This document shows positions 9,083-17,885 of a DNA stretch of 64,000 bases, piece by piece (within the stretch, counting starts at the first letter, position 1; every line of letters begins with the position of its first letter). The notes beneath the pieces are model-generated. The model did not search any database. It was given only the letters and a program-made list of their open reading frames with translations, and was not told the DNA's origin. The position numbers and the translations under genes are program-made. Origin of the DNA: Brevibacillus_C sp046036945 (GTDB lineage: Bacteria; Bacillota; Bacilli; Brevibacillales; Brevibacillaceae); NCBI RefSeq assembly GCF_046036945.1, contig NZ_JBJQOQ010000011.1, positions 82,910 through 146,909 of the forward strand. The letters are read 5' to 3'.

Positions 9083-10279
9083 ATGTTTACCGTCAACAAA
9101 GAAAAGATCTCCTTAGGTTTGGTTTTGTTTAATTTGTTCATTGCATACGTAGGAATTGGTCTTGCCGTCCCTGTCATGCCGTCCATTGCAAAAGAAATGC
9201 ACTTGAGCGGTGAAGCAGTGGGAATTTTGATTTCTGCGTTTGCCTTTGCGCAGCTTTTGGCATCTCCGATGACCGGTGTCTGGGTGGATACCGTCGGCAG
9301 AAAGAAAATGATTGTGTTCGGGCTGTTGCTTTTTGCTTTTTCGGAGCTTTTATTCGGAGTAGGAAATCAGGTATGGATTCTGTTTCTTTCCAGGATACTG
9401 GGAGGTGTGAGTGACGCGTTTATCATGCCGGCCGTTATCACGTATATAGCGGACAGAACATCATTGGACAACCGGGCAAAAGTGCTGGGATATCAAGCTG
9501 CTGCCATCAGTTCCGGGTTCATCATCGGTCCTGGTCTGGGCGGGTTTATCGCCGAGCTCGGGATACGTGCGCCGTTCTTTTTCGCAGCAGGGTTTGCCTT
9601 CATCGCCGCTTTCATATCCTTGCTCGTTCTGCAAGAACCTTTATCGAAGGAACAGCTTCAGAAAAATAGAACCGGGAAAATGAGGACAAGCTTTTTGCAA
9701 GAAATGAAAAAATCATTCCATTCCATCTATTTTGTCCCGCTGATGATCGTCTTTGTCTTATCTTTTGGAATCGCGGCTTATGAAATGATGTTCAGCCTTT
9801 TTGTCGATGCGAAGTTCGGGTTTACGTCCAAAGATATCGCGGTGATTATCACTGTAGGTTCCATTGCCGGGGTGGTTGCACAAATTGCGTTCTTTGAGAG
9901 GCTGGTAGAGAAGATTGGCGAAAAACGGTTGATCCATGGCACGCTGATCTTGGCCGCTGTTTTCATTCTCGTCACGGTCTTTGTCAGCAGCTATTGGGGG
10001 ATGATGGCTGTGACGTGTATCGTATTTTTCGCTTGCGATGTACTTCGCCCTGCCGTGACGACATTCCTCTCCAAATTGGCGGGTGATAATCAAGGATTTG
10101 TGGCAGGAATGAATTCGACCTATACAAGTCTTGGCATTATCGTCGGACCTGCCGTCGGCGGCGTCCTGTTCGACGTGAATATTCACGCTCCGTATCTATT
10201 TGCCGCAATCGTCCTGTTTGCTGCTTTTGCGATGTCCGTATTATGGAAAGGCAAAGCAAGCAGCGCAGCAATAAAATAG
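9083..10279 (+). CDS. MFS multidrug-type exporter (12 TM)
   Basis: 398 residues with about twelve hydrophobic helices. The motif-A-type loop between TM2 and TM3, GVWVDTVGRKKMIVFG (about 68-83), and the antiporter-type motif C in TM5, SSGFIIGPGLGGFIAE, point to the drug:H+ antiporter branch with 12 helices. It should export a lipophilic compound across the cytoplasmic membrane using the proton gradient. It is second in a marR-led operon, so induction by its own substrate is likely. Substrate unknown. Confidence 0.85.
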   Translation: MFTVNKEKISLGLVLFNLFIAYVGIGLAVPVMPSIAKEMHLSGEAVGILISAFAFAQLLASPMTGVWVDTVGRKKMIVFGLLLFAFSELLFGVGNQVWILFLSRILGGVSDAFIMPAVITYIADRTSLDNRAKVLGYQAAAISSGFIIGPGLGGFIAELGIRAPFFFAAGFAFIAAFISLLVLQEPLSKEQLQKNRTGKMRTSFLQEMKKSFHSIYFVPLMIVFVLSFGIAAYEMMFSLFVDAKFGFTSKDIAVIITVGSIAGVVAQIAFFERLVEKIGEKRLIHGTLILAAVFILVTVFVSSYWGMMAVTCIVFFACDVLRPAVTTFLSKLAGDNQGFVAGMNSTYTSLGIIVGPAVGGVLFDVNIHAPYLFAAIVLFAAFAMSVLWKGKASSAAIK

Positions 10280-10604
10280 CCTTTGCAGATTGGCGATAGT
10301 ATCCTACCCTTAGAAGGTTTGATGATCCTTCTGTATACGTTTCATGAATGGGGGGAGGATATCTGTCATAACGAAAGAAGAGTACTTATCCTTGCGTATC
10401 GCCAAAGTAGGGAAAGTCACCTAAAGGTACCCAGTCAAATTTTGGGTTAGCCAATCAACATACCTGAGCCTTGTATGGAACATGGCTCAGGTATGTTACA
10501 TTTCGGGACACATGTCTGCTTAAGCCGCATGAAAAACGTTCACGGCATCCGAAGGAGAACATCTCTTCAGAAAGGGCCCTTGACAATCCCCGTTGTTGCC
10601 TCGA
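10280..10604. other. Intergenic region with a long perfect inverted repeat
   Basis: 325 bases between two converging genes. The notable element is a perfect 14-bp inverted repeat, AACATACCTGAGCC (10457-10470) with GGCTCAGGTATGTT (10484-10497), loop 13. No T-run follows on either strand, so it is a weak candidate for a bidirectional terminator. No gene is supported; an 18-codon MTKEEYLSL-like frame near 10369 would need an ATA start. Confidence 0.5.
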
Positions 10605-11519
10605 TCACTTTACTTCAAATGCTTGTTTTTTGCCTACTAACTGTCTCAAGTTATCCATGTTGACCAGAACGATTCCAACGATGATCGTGATCCCTCCGAC
10701 CAACGACAACAATGTGAGAGGCTCGTTGTATAAGAGGACCCCCAGGCAAAGGGAAATCAATGGAGAGATGTAGAGCCAAGTGGATGGAAACACCGGATTG
10801 GTTTTCGCTACAAGCCAATAGAAAATGGTGTGACCCAGCATGGAACCAACGACAAGTAAATATAAAAGCGAAAGGACAGCCTTTGGGGTCAGCATAGATT
10901 CCATGTGCACCGGTTCCGTGAACATCGATAAAACGAGAAGCATCGCTCCGCCGTACATCATCTGCGCTGCATTCAAAGTGATCGGTGATGTATCTTGAAA
11001 TCGTTGTACCACGCGGCGGGAATACACGGCACCGGCAGAATAAAAGACCTGGCCCAAGAGGACCGCGGCACAGCCATATATCCAAAACTTGTTAATCGAA
11101 ATCGTTACACCAGGTAAAAGCAATAAGATCACACCGGTTAATCCTACGAGGCAGCCCGCCCAAGATGTAACGGAGAGACTGTGACGAGTAAGGCCGGTCT
11201 GAAGCAGCAGAATCATGAGGGGAGCCGTTGCCGATAAGACTGCTGCGATCCCAGAGCTCAAATACTGTTCCGCCCAGTACAAGGAGGCAAACACACCGAA
11301 GGTTAATCCAAGCCCGGTAAGAAACATCTCCTTCCGGAGCAGAATCGATACACTTGCCTTTTTTCTCCACGCCATCCATAAAAACAGGATCGCGCCTGCC
11401 AAAAAAAAACGAATGCCCGCTGAGAAAAAGGGCGATGCGCCTGCATCAATTCCTACCTTGATGGCCAAAAAAGTCGTCCCAAAAATCAAACACATCAGCA
11501 AATAATTGAACAGTATCAT
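10605..11519 (-). CDS. EamA/DMT-family transporter
   Basis: 304 residues, ten hydrophobic helices arranged as two EamA repeats; the C-terminal repeat carries YISPLISLCLGVLLYNEPLT, the typical EamA P-x-E signature near the end. The family exports amino acids and metabolites in Bacillales. ATG at 11519 is preceded by AAGGAGGAG. The gene is divergent from a MocR regulator 111 bases away, a frequent pairing in which the PLP-sensing regulator controls the adjacent transporter. Substrate unknown. Confidence 0.85.
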   Translation of the reverse strand: MILFNYLLMCLIFGTTFLAIKVGIDAGASPFFSAGIRFFLAGAILFLWMAWRKKASVSILLRKEMFLTGLGLTFGVFASLYWAEQYLSSGIAAVLSATAPLMILLLQTGLTRHSLSVTSWAGCLVGLTGVILLLLPGVTISINKFWIYGCAAVLLGQVFYSAGAVYSRRVVQRFQDTSPITLNAAQMMYGGAMLLVLSMFTEPVHMESMLTPKAVLSLLYLLVVGSMLGHTIFYWLVAKTNPVFPSTWLYISPLISLCLGVLLYNEPLTLLSLVGGITIIVGIVLVNMDNLRQLVGKKQAFEVK

Positions 11520-11558
11520 TTCTACTCCTCCTTTTTCTTCATCATAAACGAGCAGGAG

Positions 11559-11608
11559 CAGAACAGATGAGATGAAACAGAACAGTTTTCGGTTCAGTCC
11601 TATATAAT
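11559..11608. promoter_or_regulatory. Candidate MocR operator direct repeats and -10 box
   Basis: CAGAACAG occurs twice in direct orientation (11559-11566 and 11578-11585), 19 bases apart, in the divergent eamA-mocR intergenic region; MocR proteins often bind direct repeats. TATAAT at 11603-11608 is a likely -10 box for the mocR gene. The -35 is weak. Confidence 0.45.
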
Positions 11609-11630
11609 AGGGGAAAAGGGGGTGGCATGG

Positions 11631-13049
11631 ATGAAAAAGGAGGTACTCTCAAACGCTCATTCAGATAAGCTTTTCGAACAAGTCTATGACTATCTTTTGG
11701 AGAGAATTATTCGCGGAGAATGGAAGCCACATGAAAAGCTTCCTTCTGTCCGAACGCTGGCTGCGGATTTCCATGTGCATCGGCTGACAGTTTTTAAAGC
11801 GTATCAATTGCTGAAACAGAATCGAAAAGTGTACGTAAAAGATAAATCGGGCTATTACGTTCAACCCAGCAGCATCCTGCCAGTGAATTCACAGCATGAC
11901 CCGATTGTTTCTGCCTACGTACATGAAAGCCACCTCTCCGAAATCCATCAGGTGCAGGCGGCCTATCAATTTTCCAAAGCACTGCTCGACCCTAATCTTT
12001 TGCCCAATCATTATTTTTCGGAATACGTGAAGAAAGTGTTTGATCTGTATCCCAAAGTGCTGGGAACCTACTCTACCACACAGGGAGATCAGGAACTGCG
12101 GGAAGCACTGTGCCGTTATTTTATCCATGCGTATCATTTCTACCTGTCTGCTGATGAATTGCTGATCACATCCGGTTCTCAGGAAGCCATTGATTTGATT
12201 GCCAGAGTCCTGGTAAAAGCAAGAGATACAATATTACTGGAGAGGCCCACCTACAGTCCGGCCATTGATATCTTTAGAAGACAAGGCGCTAACATCATCC
12301 CGATCGAGATCCATCGGTACGGCTATGACTTGGATCAGGTGGAAATGTTCATGCAAAGATATAAGCCGCGGTTGTTTTATATGAACCCTACCTTCCATAA
12401 TCCGACGGGTTACACCGTTCCTGCCGAGCAGCGGAAGCGATTGGTGGAGATATCCAAAAAATACCAGTGTCTACTGATAGAAGATGACCCTTACCGCGAT
12501 ATCTATTTTGACGAAGAACCTCCACTTCCTTTCTTTGCTTATGATACGGAAGGATCTGTCATCTATCTGCGCAGCTTCAGCAAATACATCGCCCCCGGCC
12601 TCAGCATTGCCACTGTGGCATGCCGTCCATCCTTGATGAAACTTTTGCTCAAGGCGAAATCACTATCGGACAGCGGGGCACCGCTGCTGAATCAAAAGAT
12701 CTTTTTGCACTATTTCTTTTCCGAACGGTTGCAGCAGCACTTGGCGAAACTTCGGATTGCACTGACTATTCGAAAGGACATCATGGAAGAAGAATTGTCT
12801 GTCACGGATTGGAACTGGTCCAGCCCTAGCGGAGGCTTTAATTTATGGATGAAGCTCCCTGAGTCGATCCCGATGGATAGTCTTTTAAGGAAAGGGATTG
12901 AGCAATCCATCACTTTTGTACCTGGTTCCATCTGCGATCCGCTTAGGGAGTATACGTCATGGGTGCGACTGAGCTATTCCTACCTGAACGAACAACAGCT
13001 GCGGGAGGGGATAAAACGGTTTGTCGGCCTGAGCTGTTCGCTGTACTGA
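11631..13049 (+). CDS. MocR-type regulator (GntR winged helix fused to aminotransferase fold)
   Basis: About 472 residues. Residues 10-75 are a GntR winged helix (LFEQVYDYLLERIIRGEWKPHEKLPSVRTLAADFHV...). The rest is a fold-type I aminotransferase domain with NPTFHNPTGYTVP, EDDPYRDIYF and the PLP-lysine signature SFSKYIAPGLSIA. MocR proteins sense PLP or PLP-amino-acid adducts and switch an adjacent operon. ATG at 11631 is chosen over GTG at 11622 because the GGGGG ribosome site lies just before it. It is divergent from an EamA transporter, its likely target. Confidence 0.88.
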   Translation: MKKEVLSNAHSDKLFEQVYDYLLERIIRGEWKPHEKLPSVRTLAADFHVHRLTVFKAYQLLKQNRKVYVKDKSGYYVQPSSILPVNSQHDPIVSAYVHESHLSEIHQVQAAYQFSKALLDPNLLPNHYFSEYVKKVFDLYPKVLGTYSTTQGDQELREALCRYFIHAYHFYLSADELLITSGSQEAIDLIARVLVKARDTILLERPTYSPAIDIFRRQGANIIPIEIHRYGYDLDQVEMFMQRYKPRLFYMNPTFHNPTGYTVPAEQRKRLVEISKKYQCLLIEDDPYRDIYFDEEPPLPFFAYDTEGSVIYLRSFSKYIAPGLSIATVACRPSLMKLLLKAKSLSDSGAPLLNQKIFLHYFFSERLQQHLAKLRIALTIRKDIMEEELSVTDWNWSSPSGGFNLWMKLPESIPMDSLLRKGIEQSITFVPGSICDPLREYTSWVRLSYSYLNEQQLREGIKRFVGLSCSLY

Positions 13050-13056
13050 GAATATA

Positions 13057-13086
13057 CCCGCCCTTACTCGTAAGGCGGGTTTTTCT
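13057..13086 (+). terminator. Terminator after the MocR gene
   Basis: CCCGCCCTT with AAGGCGGG around a short ACTCGT loop, followed by TTTTTC. Confidence 0.8.
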
Positions 13087-13128
13087 TGTTAGAATGAGAA
13101 AAAGTGAAAAAAGATGGAGTGGTTAAGC

Positions 13129-13944
13129 ATGTCCTACAGTGAATTTATCTTGCCGGAAACTGGACTTTTCATCTATGAAAGCAAGCATCAAAATGGGGGG
13201 CTGGTGGCAAAGCACCATCATAAGATCTACCAGATTCTGTATGCCATCGACGGCGTGGGTACGATCACCCTGGAGCAAAAAGCCCATCATTTTGGTCAAA
13301 ATCAGATCTCTTTCATCGTTCCCTACACCAATCACGCCATTGAATCCCACTCCGGACTGACGGTATTGGTTCTGTCGTTTCGGGAAGATTCTTTAACGTC
13401 GATCATCAATCCAGACTTCTTCCGCCTGTTAAAAAAAGAGTCGTTCGTGCTTGGATTAAACCCGGTCGTAGCGAGTGAAATCAAGCTTCACCTAAAGAAA
13501 ATGCTGTTCGAACAGCGGAATCAAGACCGGATCTCTACCTACGCGATTCTCGTCTCCTTGCTGAATGTATTGATTCTGCTGGAGCGAAGCAGGACAGCCG
13601 TTTCCTATACGGACGCCAACACGCTTCGCGCTGAACGCATGCGTTCCTATCTGGAGACCCATTATTTCAGCGATATCACCACCAAAGATCTGGCCGCACT
13701 GTTTGAGATCAGTGTCCGTTATGTAAATGATATTTTCAAAGATAGATTCAAGACGACGCCCATGCAATACTTGAACAATGTCAGAATCGACCGGGCAAAG
13801 GATTTGCTGGTAGAGACAGACAAGGACATCGCCACGATTTGTTTTGAGGTGGGCTTTGAAAACATCTCTACCTTCTATCGATCGTTTAAAAATGTGATGG
13901 GGATTTCCCCGAACAAATTTCGAGAGATGCACGCTTTGTCATGA
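13129..13944 (+). CDS. AraC-family transcriptional regulator with cupin sensor
   Basis: About 271 residues. The N-terminal cupin-like half (HHHKIYQILYAIDGVGTITL... about 25-95) should bind the inducer. The C-terminal 100 residues hold two helix-turn-helix motifs: ITTKDLAALFEISVRYVNDIFK and IATICFEVGFENISTFYRSFKNVMGISPNKFR, the AraC signature. ATG at 13129 follows GGAGTGG; the ATG at 13114 overlaps that site. It lies just upstream of, and co-directional with, the transporter/dehydrogenase/isomerase cluster and is probably its sugar-responsive activator. Confidence 0.88.
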   Translation: MSYSEFILPETGLFIYESKHQNGGLVAKHHHKIYQILYAIDGVGTITLEQKAHHFGQNQISFIVPYTNHAIESHSGLTVLVLSFREDSLTSIINPDFFRLLKKESFVLGLNPVVASEIKLHLKKMLFEQRNQDRISTYAILVSLLNVLILLERSRTAVSYTDANTLRAERMRSYLETHYFSDITTKDLAALFEISVRYVNDIFKDRFKTTPMQYLNNVRIDRAKDLLVETDKDIATICFEVGFENISTFYRSFKNVMGISPNKFREMHALS

Positions 13945-14057
13945 TGGTTCCTTCTCATTTTGCGAGTCCAGTTCCTTTTTTGATAAGACGGAATTGACTG
14001 TATTTTTATAAAATTGTTTTCGAATTCAGAAAATGCACCCTGAAGGGAGATGGATGA

Positions 14058-15434
14058 ATGGAAGTTGCGAAAAAAATGAATTCTCCAACCAAGCTGGAAG
14101 AAATTTCAGCGAGAATTGAACGCTTGCCGCTGACGAAATGGCAAGTAAAAGCGCGGATGATCGTGGGGGCCGCCACCTTTTTTGACGCGTTTGACGCACT
14201 GGCGATCGCCTATACGCTCCCGGTATTAATCAAAGAGTTCTCCCTGACCCCCGGACAGATCGGGCTGGTCATATCGATCGGTTTTCTGGGTCAGCTGATC
14301 GGCGCAGTGATTTGCGGGATCTTTGCGGAAAGGGTAGGCAGGCTGCGCATGGCGATGTGGACGGTGTTGATTTACTCCATGATGAGTTTTCTGGTCGCAG
14401 CCTCGTGGAGCTTTGGTTCTTTGCTGCTGTTCCGATTTATCCAGGGGATCGGCCTGGGAGGAGAGGTTCCGATCGCGGCATCCTATATCAACGAGATCAC
14501 GAAGGCCCGAAAGCGCGGAAAATTCGTTCTCTTATACGAACTGATCTTTTCCTTCGGACTGCTGGCGGTAGCGATCCTCAGCTATTTTATTGTTCCGGTG
14601 ATGGGATGGAAATGGATCTTTATCATCGGCGGACTGCCTGCCTTGCTGGTGCTCTACATGAGGCGGTCATTGCCAGAATCGCCGAGGTGGCTGGCTGAAG
14701 TCGGCAGAGAGAAGGAGGCAGAGGCAGCCATGACCTTCATCGAGAACCAGATTCGCCTGCGGACAGGAACGGAGCTGCCAGCGCCAAACATCGTGCCGAT
14801 CAAAGAACATCAGCGGGCAACGCGTCTTAAAGAACTGTTCCAAGGCATCTACCGAAAACGGACGCTGGTCGTATGGTCCATCTGGTTTACCTCTTATCTT
14901 GCCTTTTACGGAGTGAGCACATGGGTGCCGTCTATCTTCAAGACTGTTTTCAATCTCTCCGTGGAACAGTCATTGCTTTACGGTTTGATCTTGATTTTGG
15001 CGGGTGTTGTAAGCGCGTTCATTTGTGCGATGACGATCGACAAGGTCGGACGAAAACTGTGGCTGTCCGGTTCGATGGTGTTCGGAGCCGCCTGCTTCCT
15101 GGTTTTGTGGTTATTGGGGGCAACATCAGCGGGCCAGGTGCTGCTGTGGGCCTCGCTCGGCTATGCCTGGGTGCAGATTGTTGCGATGGCGCTGTACTTA
15201 TACACACCCGAGATATATCCGACACGAATGCGGGCACTGGGTACCAGTATCGCCACCGCCTGGCTCCGGCTGGCATCGATCATCGGCCCGACGTTTGTCG
15301 GCTACATTTTGACGGATTCCTCCATACCCTACGTTTTTCTGGGCTTCGGCCTTGTCGCTCTGGTCGGGGGCATTTTGTTCGGACTGTTTGGAATTGAGAC
15401 CAAGGAACAGCGGCTGGAAGAAATATCGCCGTAA
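14058..15434 (+). CDS. MFS transporter, sugar/aromatic-acid importer type
   Basis: 458 residues, twelve TM helices. DAFDALAIAYTLPVL in TM1 and GIGLGGEVPIAASYINE in TM4 resemble the SP/AAHS importers, and SLPESPRWLAEVGREKEAE is the PESPRWL signature typical of sugar porters. It probably brings in the substrate of the operon. GGGAGATGG lies 5-12 bases before the ATG. It is followed by three catabolic genes on the same strand with short gaps. Confidence 0.85.
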   Translation: MEVAKKMNSPTKLEEISARIERLPLTKWQVKARMIVGAATFFDAFDALAIAYTLPVLIKEFSLTPGQIGLVISIGFLGQLIGAVICGIFAERVGRLRMAMWTVLIYSMMSFLVAASWSFGSLLLFRFIQGIGLGGEVPIAASYINEITKARKRGKFVLLYELIFSFGLLAVAILSYFIVPVMGWKWIFIIGGLPALLVLYMRRSLPESPRWLAEVGREKEAEAAMTFIENQIRLRTGTELPAPNIVPIKEHQRATRLKELFQGIYRKRTLVVWSIWFTSYLAFYGVSTWVPSIFKTVFNLSVEQSLLYGLILILAGVVSAFICAMTIDKVGRKLWLSGSMVFGAACFLVLWLLGATSAGQVLLWASLGYAWVQIVAMALYLYTPEIYPTRMRALGTSIATAWLRLASIIGPTFVGYILTDSSIPYVFLGFGLVALVGGILFGLFGIETKEQRLEEISP

Positions 15435-15547
15435 CCTGTCAATTAGAGTTCCAATTTTCAGAACGCATTTCCGCTATTCGGAAGACGCTCCTGATGGAAA
15501 TTTGTACAGTTTGATCATATCCATTGCTTCATGAAAGGAGAAATCGT

Positions 15548-16699
15548 ATGACAGTACACAAGCTTGGCATTATCATGAATGGCGTTTCCGGTCGAATGGG
15601 AACCAATCAGCATCTGATCCGTTCCATCGTCGCCATCCGGAATCAAGGGGGCGTTTCCCTGCCGAACGGGGATGTGATCATGCCGGACCCGATCCTTGCC
15701 GGCAGAAATGAGCAGAAGCTGCAGGGGTTAGCGGAGGCGCATAACCTTGCACGCTACAGCACCAATTTGGAGGAGTGTTTGGAAGACCCTTATAACGTCA
15801 TCTATTTTGATTCCCAGACGACCGACCGCCGGGCCGAAGACATTCGCAAGGCAATCTTAGCGGGAAAACACATCTACTGCGAAAAGCCAACCGCCTCCAA
15901 TCTGGAAGACTCTCTCGAACTGGCCCGATTGGCCCGTGCAGCGGGCATCAAGAATGGCGTCGTGCAGGATAAGCTGTTCCTGCCCGGACTGTTGAAGTTG
16001 AAGCGGCTTGTGGATGCGGGTTTCTTTGGGCGGATCTTGTCCGTTAACCTGCAGTTTGGCTATTGGGTGTTTGAGGGGGATTGGCAGCCAGGGCAGCGGC
16101 CTTCCTGGAATTATCGCGCGGAAGACGGCGGCGGCATGATTTTGGATATGTTCCCTCACTGGAGGTATGTCTTGGACAATCTCTTCGGGGAAGTTCGCGC
16201 CCTCTCGTCTCTCGGCGTCACCCACATTCCCCGGCGCGTGGACGAAAAGGGAGACCCGTATCCATGCACAGCAGAGGATGCGGCCTATGCCACATTTGAA
16301 CTGGAGGGGGGGATAATCGTGCACGTCAACTCCTCCTGGGCCGTGCGGGTCAATAGGGAAGATCTGCTGACAATACAGGTGGATGGAACAGAGGGGAGCG
16401 CCGTGGCGGGACTTCGCGATTGCAAAGTTCAGCATCGGGTGAACACGCCAAGACCGGTATGGAACCCGGACATGCCAAGCCCGTTGAATTACTTCGATCA
16501 GTGGCAGCAGGTGCCGGACAATCAGGTCTTCGACAATGCCTTCAAGATTCAGTGGGAGCTGTTTTTGAGGCATGTGGTTGCGGATACCCCGTTCCCCTGG
16601 GATCTGCTGGAAGGCGCCAAAGGTACGCAACTGGCTGAATTAGGGCTTGTTTCCTGGCGTGAACGCCGCTGGGTCGACGTTCCCAAGTTGGACGTGTAA
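15548..16699 (+). CDS. Gfo/Idh/MocA-family NAD(P)-dependent dehydrogenase
   Basis: 383 residues. The N-terminal Rossmann half has IIMNGVSGRMGTNQHLIRS, and the family signature EKPTASNLEDSLELARLARAAG (around residue 117) contains the catalytic Lys of the EKP motif. The C-terminal half is the substrate domain. These enzymes oxidise or reduce cyclic polyols and sugars. ATG at 15548 follows AAAGGAG; an in-frame upstream start at 15524 would bury that site. The gene sits 13 bases before a DUF993 gene, so the two are cotranscribed. The substrate is unknown. Confidence 0.85.
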   Translation: MTVHKLGIIMNGVSGRMGTNQHLIRSIVAIRNQGGVSLPNGDVIMPDPILAGRNEQKLQGLAEAHNLARYSTNLEECLEDPYNVIYFDSQTTDRRAEDIRKAILAGKHIYCEKPTASNLEDSLELARLARAAGIKNGVVQDKLFLPGLLKLKRLVDAGFFGRILSVNLQFGYWVFEGDWQPGQRPSWNYRAEDGGGMILDMFPHWRYVLDNLFGEVRALSSLGVTHIPRRVDEKGDPYPCTAEDAAYATFELEGGIIVHVNSSWAVRVNREDLLTIQVDGTEGSAVAGLRDCKVQHRVNTPRPVWNPDMPSPLNYFDQWQQVPDNQVFDNAFKIQWELFLRHVVADTPFPWDLLEGAKGTQLAELGLVSWRERRWVDVPKLDV

Positions 16700-16712
16700 G
16701 GAGGGAATCAGT

Positions 16713-17876
16713 ATGTCTCGGGAAATAAGATTGCCTGGTCGGAACGGCTCACTTTTTGCGTATGCACCGGGAAACGGCCCTTCCTTCGCGCTGCCCTCGG
16801 GAAAACCGCAGTGTCGAACCGCTTTTGCAGCGGCGCATGTCGTATGCGATCCTTTGGCGGACGCCGATCCCCTGCACCAGTCCCGGATTGATTGGAGCGC
16901 GACCATGCAGTATCGCCATCATCTGTGGTCGCTGGGATTTTCGGTCGCGGAGGCGATGGATACAGCCCAGCGGGGGATGGGACTTGCTTGGCAGCAGGCG
17001 CAAGAGCTGATCGGACGCTCCATTACGGAAGCCCGGTCTGTGGGAGGACATGTCGCCTGCGGGGCGGGTACGGATCATCTGATGCCGGGAGCACGAGTAA
17101 CGCTGGATGAAGTGGAAGCAGCCTATGAAGAGCAGTGTTCCTTTGTCGAGGAGAAAGGCGGGCAAATCATCTTGATGGCTAGCCGGGCTTTGGCAGCTTG
17201 TGCAAAGCAGCCGGATGATTACGATCGGGTCTACGGGAAAATTCTCCGTCAGGTGTCCCGGCCGGTGATCCTGCACTGGCTGGGCGACATGTTTGATCCC
17301 GCGTTGAAAGGATATTGGGGATGTGAAGATGTCGATGAAGCGATGTCGGTCTGCCTGCGGATCATTCGGGAACACCGTGACAAAGTGGACGGCATCAAAA
17401 TCTCTCTATTGGACGCAGACAAAGAGATCAAAATGCGCAGACTGCTGCCGGACAACGTCAAGATGTACACCGGGGACGACTTTCACTATCCAGCCTTGAT
17501 TCGGGGCGACCAGCATGGGTACAGCCACGCCCTGCTCGGAATCTTCGACGCGATCGCCCCGGCGGCTGCCGCTGCACTGCATGCTCTTGATGCAGGGGAT
17601 CTAAGCCTTTACGAGGCGATTCTGGAGAAGACCGTGCCGTTATCCAGGCACATTTTCCAGGAGCCAACCTATGCCTATAAGACAGGCATCGTATTTCTGG
17701 CGTATTTGAACGGTCACCAGTCTCATTTTCGGATGATCGGCGGGGCGGAGGGAGCACGATCGGTCGTTCATCTTTCGGGAATTTTCGTTCTCGCCGACAA
17801 GGCTGGCCTGCTGCGCGATCCCGAAATGGCAAGCGAGCGCATGCGCCTCGTCCTCGCTCTTGCGGGCATTAGATAG
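16713..17876 (+). CDS. DUF993-family protein (dihydrodipicolinate-synthase-like barrel)
   Basis: About 387 residues. The sequence matches my memory of DUF993, an uncharacterised family with an aldolase-type barrel resembling the DHDPS/NAL superfamily: RIDWSATMQYRHHLW, GMGLAWQQAQELIGRS, CGAGTDHL, then ILHWLGDMFDP and VDGIKISLLDA. The Lys in GIKIS is placed like the Schiff-base lysine of that superfamily, which hints at a retro-aldol or dehydratase step; this is inference. ATG at 16713 follows AGGAGGG. It lies between a dehydrogenase and an isomerase gene, consistent with cleavage or dehydration of an oxidised sugar. Confidence 0.8.
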   Translation: MSREIRLPGRNGSLFAYAPGNGPSFALPSGKPQCRTAFAAAHVVCDPLADADPLHQSRIDWSATMQYRHHLWSLGFSVAEAMDTAQRGMGLAWQQAQELIGRSITEARSVGGHVACGAGTDHLMPGARVTLDEVEAAYEEQCSFVEEKGGQIILMASRALAACAKQPDDYDRVYGKILRQVSRPVILHWLGDMFDPALKGYWGCEDVDEAMSVCLRIIREHRDKVDGIKISLLDADKEIKMRRLLPDNVKMYTGDDFHYPALIRGDQHGYSHALLGIFDAIAPAAAAALHALDAGDLSLYEAILEKTVPLSRHIFQEPTYAYKTGIVFLAYLNGHQSHFRMIGGAEGARSVVHLSGIFVLADKAGLLRDPEMASERMRLVLALAGIR

Positions 17877-17885
17877 GAGGGCCTT

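Noticed and set aside
10369..10424. Frame encoding TKEEYLSLRIAKVGKVT after a GGGGAGG stretch
   Set aside because: It would need an ATA start and is only 18 codons; no support as a gene.
16647..16712. Longer start for the DUF993 gene
   Set aside because: It overlaps the end of the upstream dehydrogenase gene and lacks a ribosome site; ATG at 16713 has AGGAGGG.
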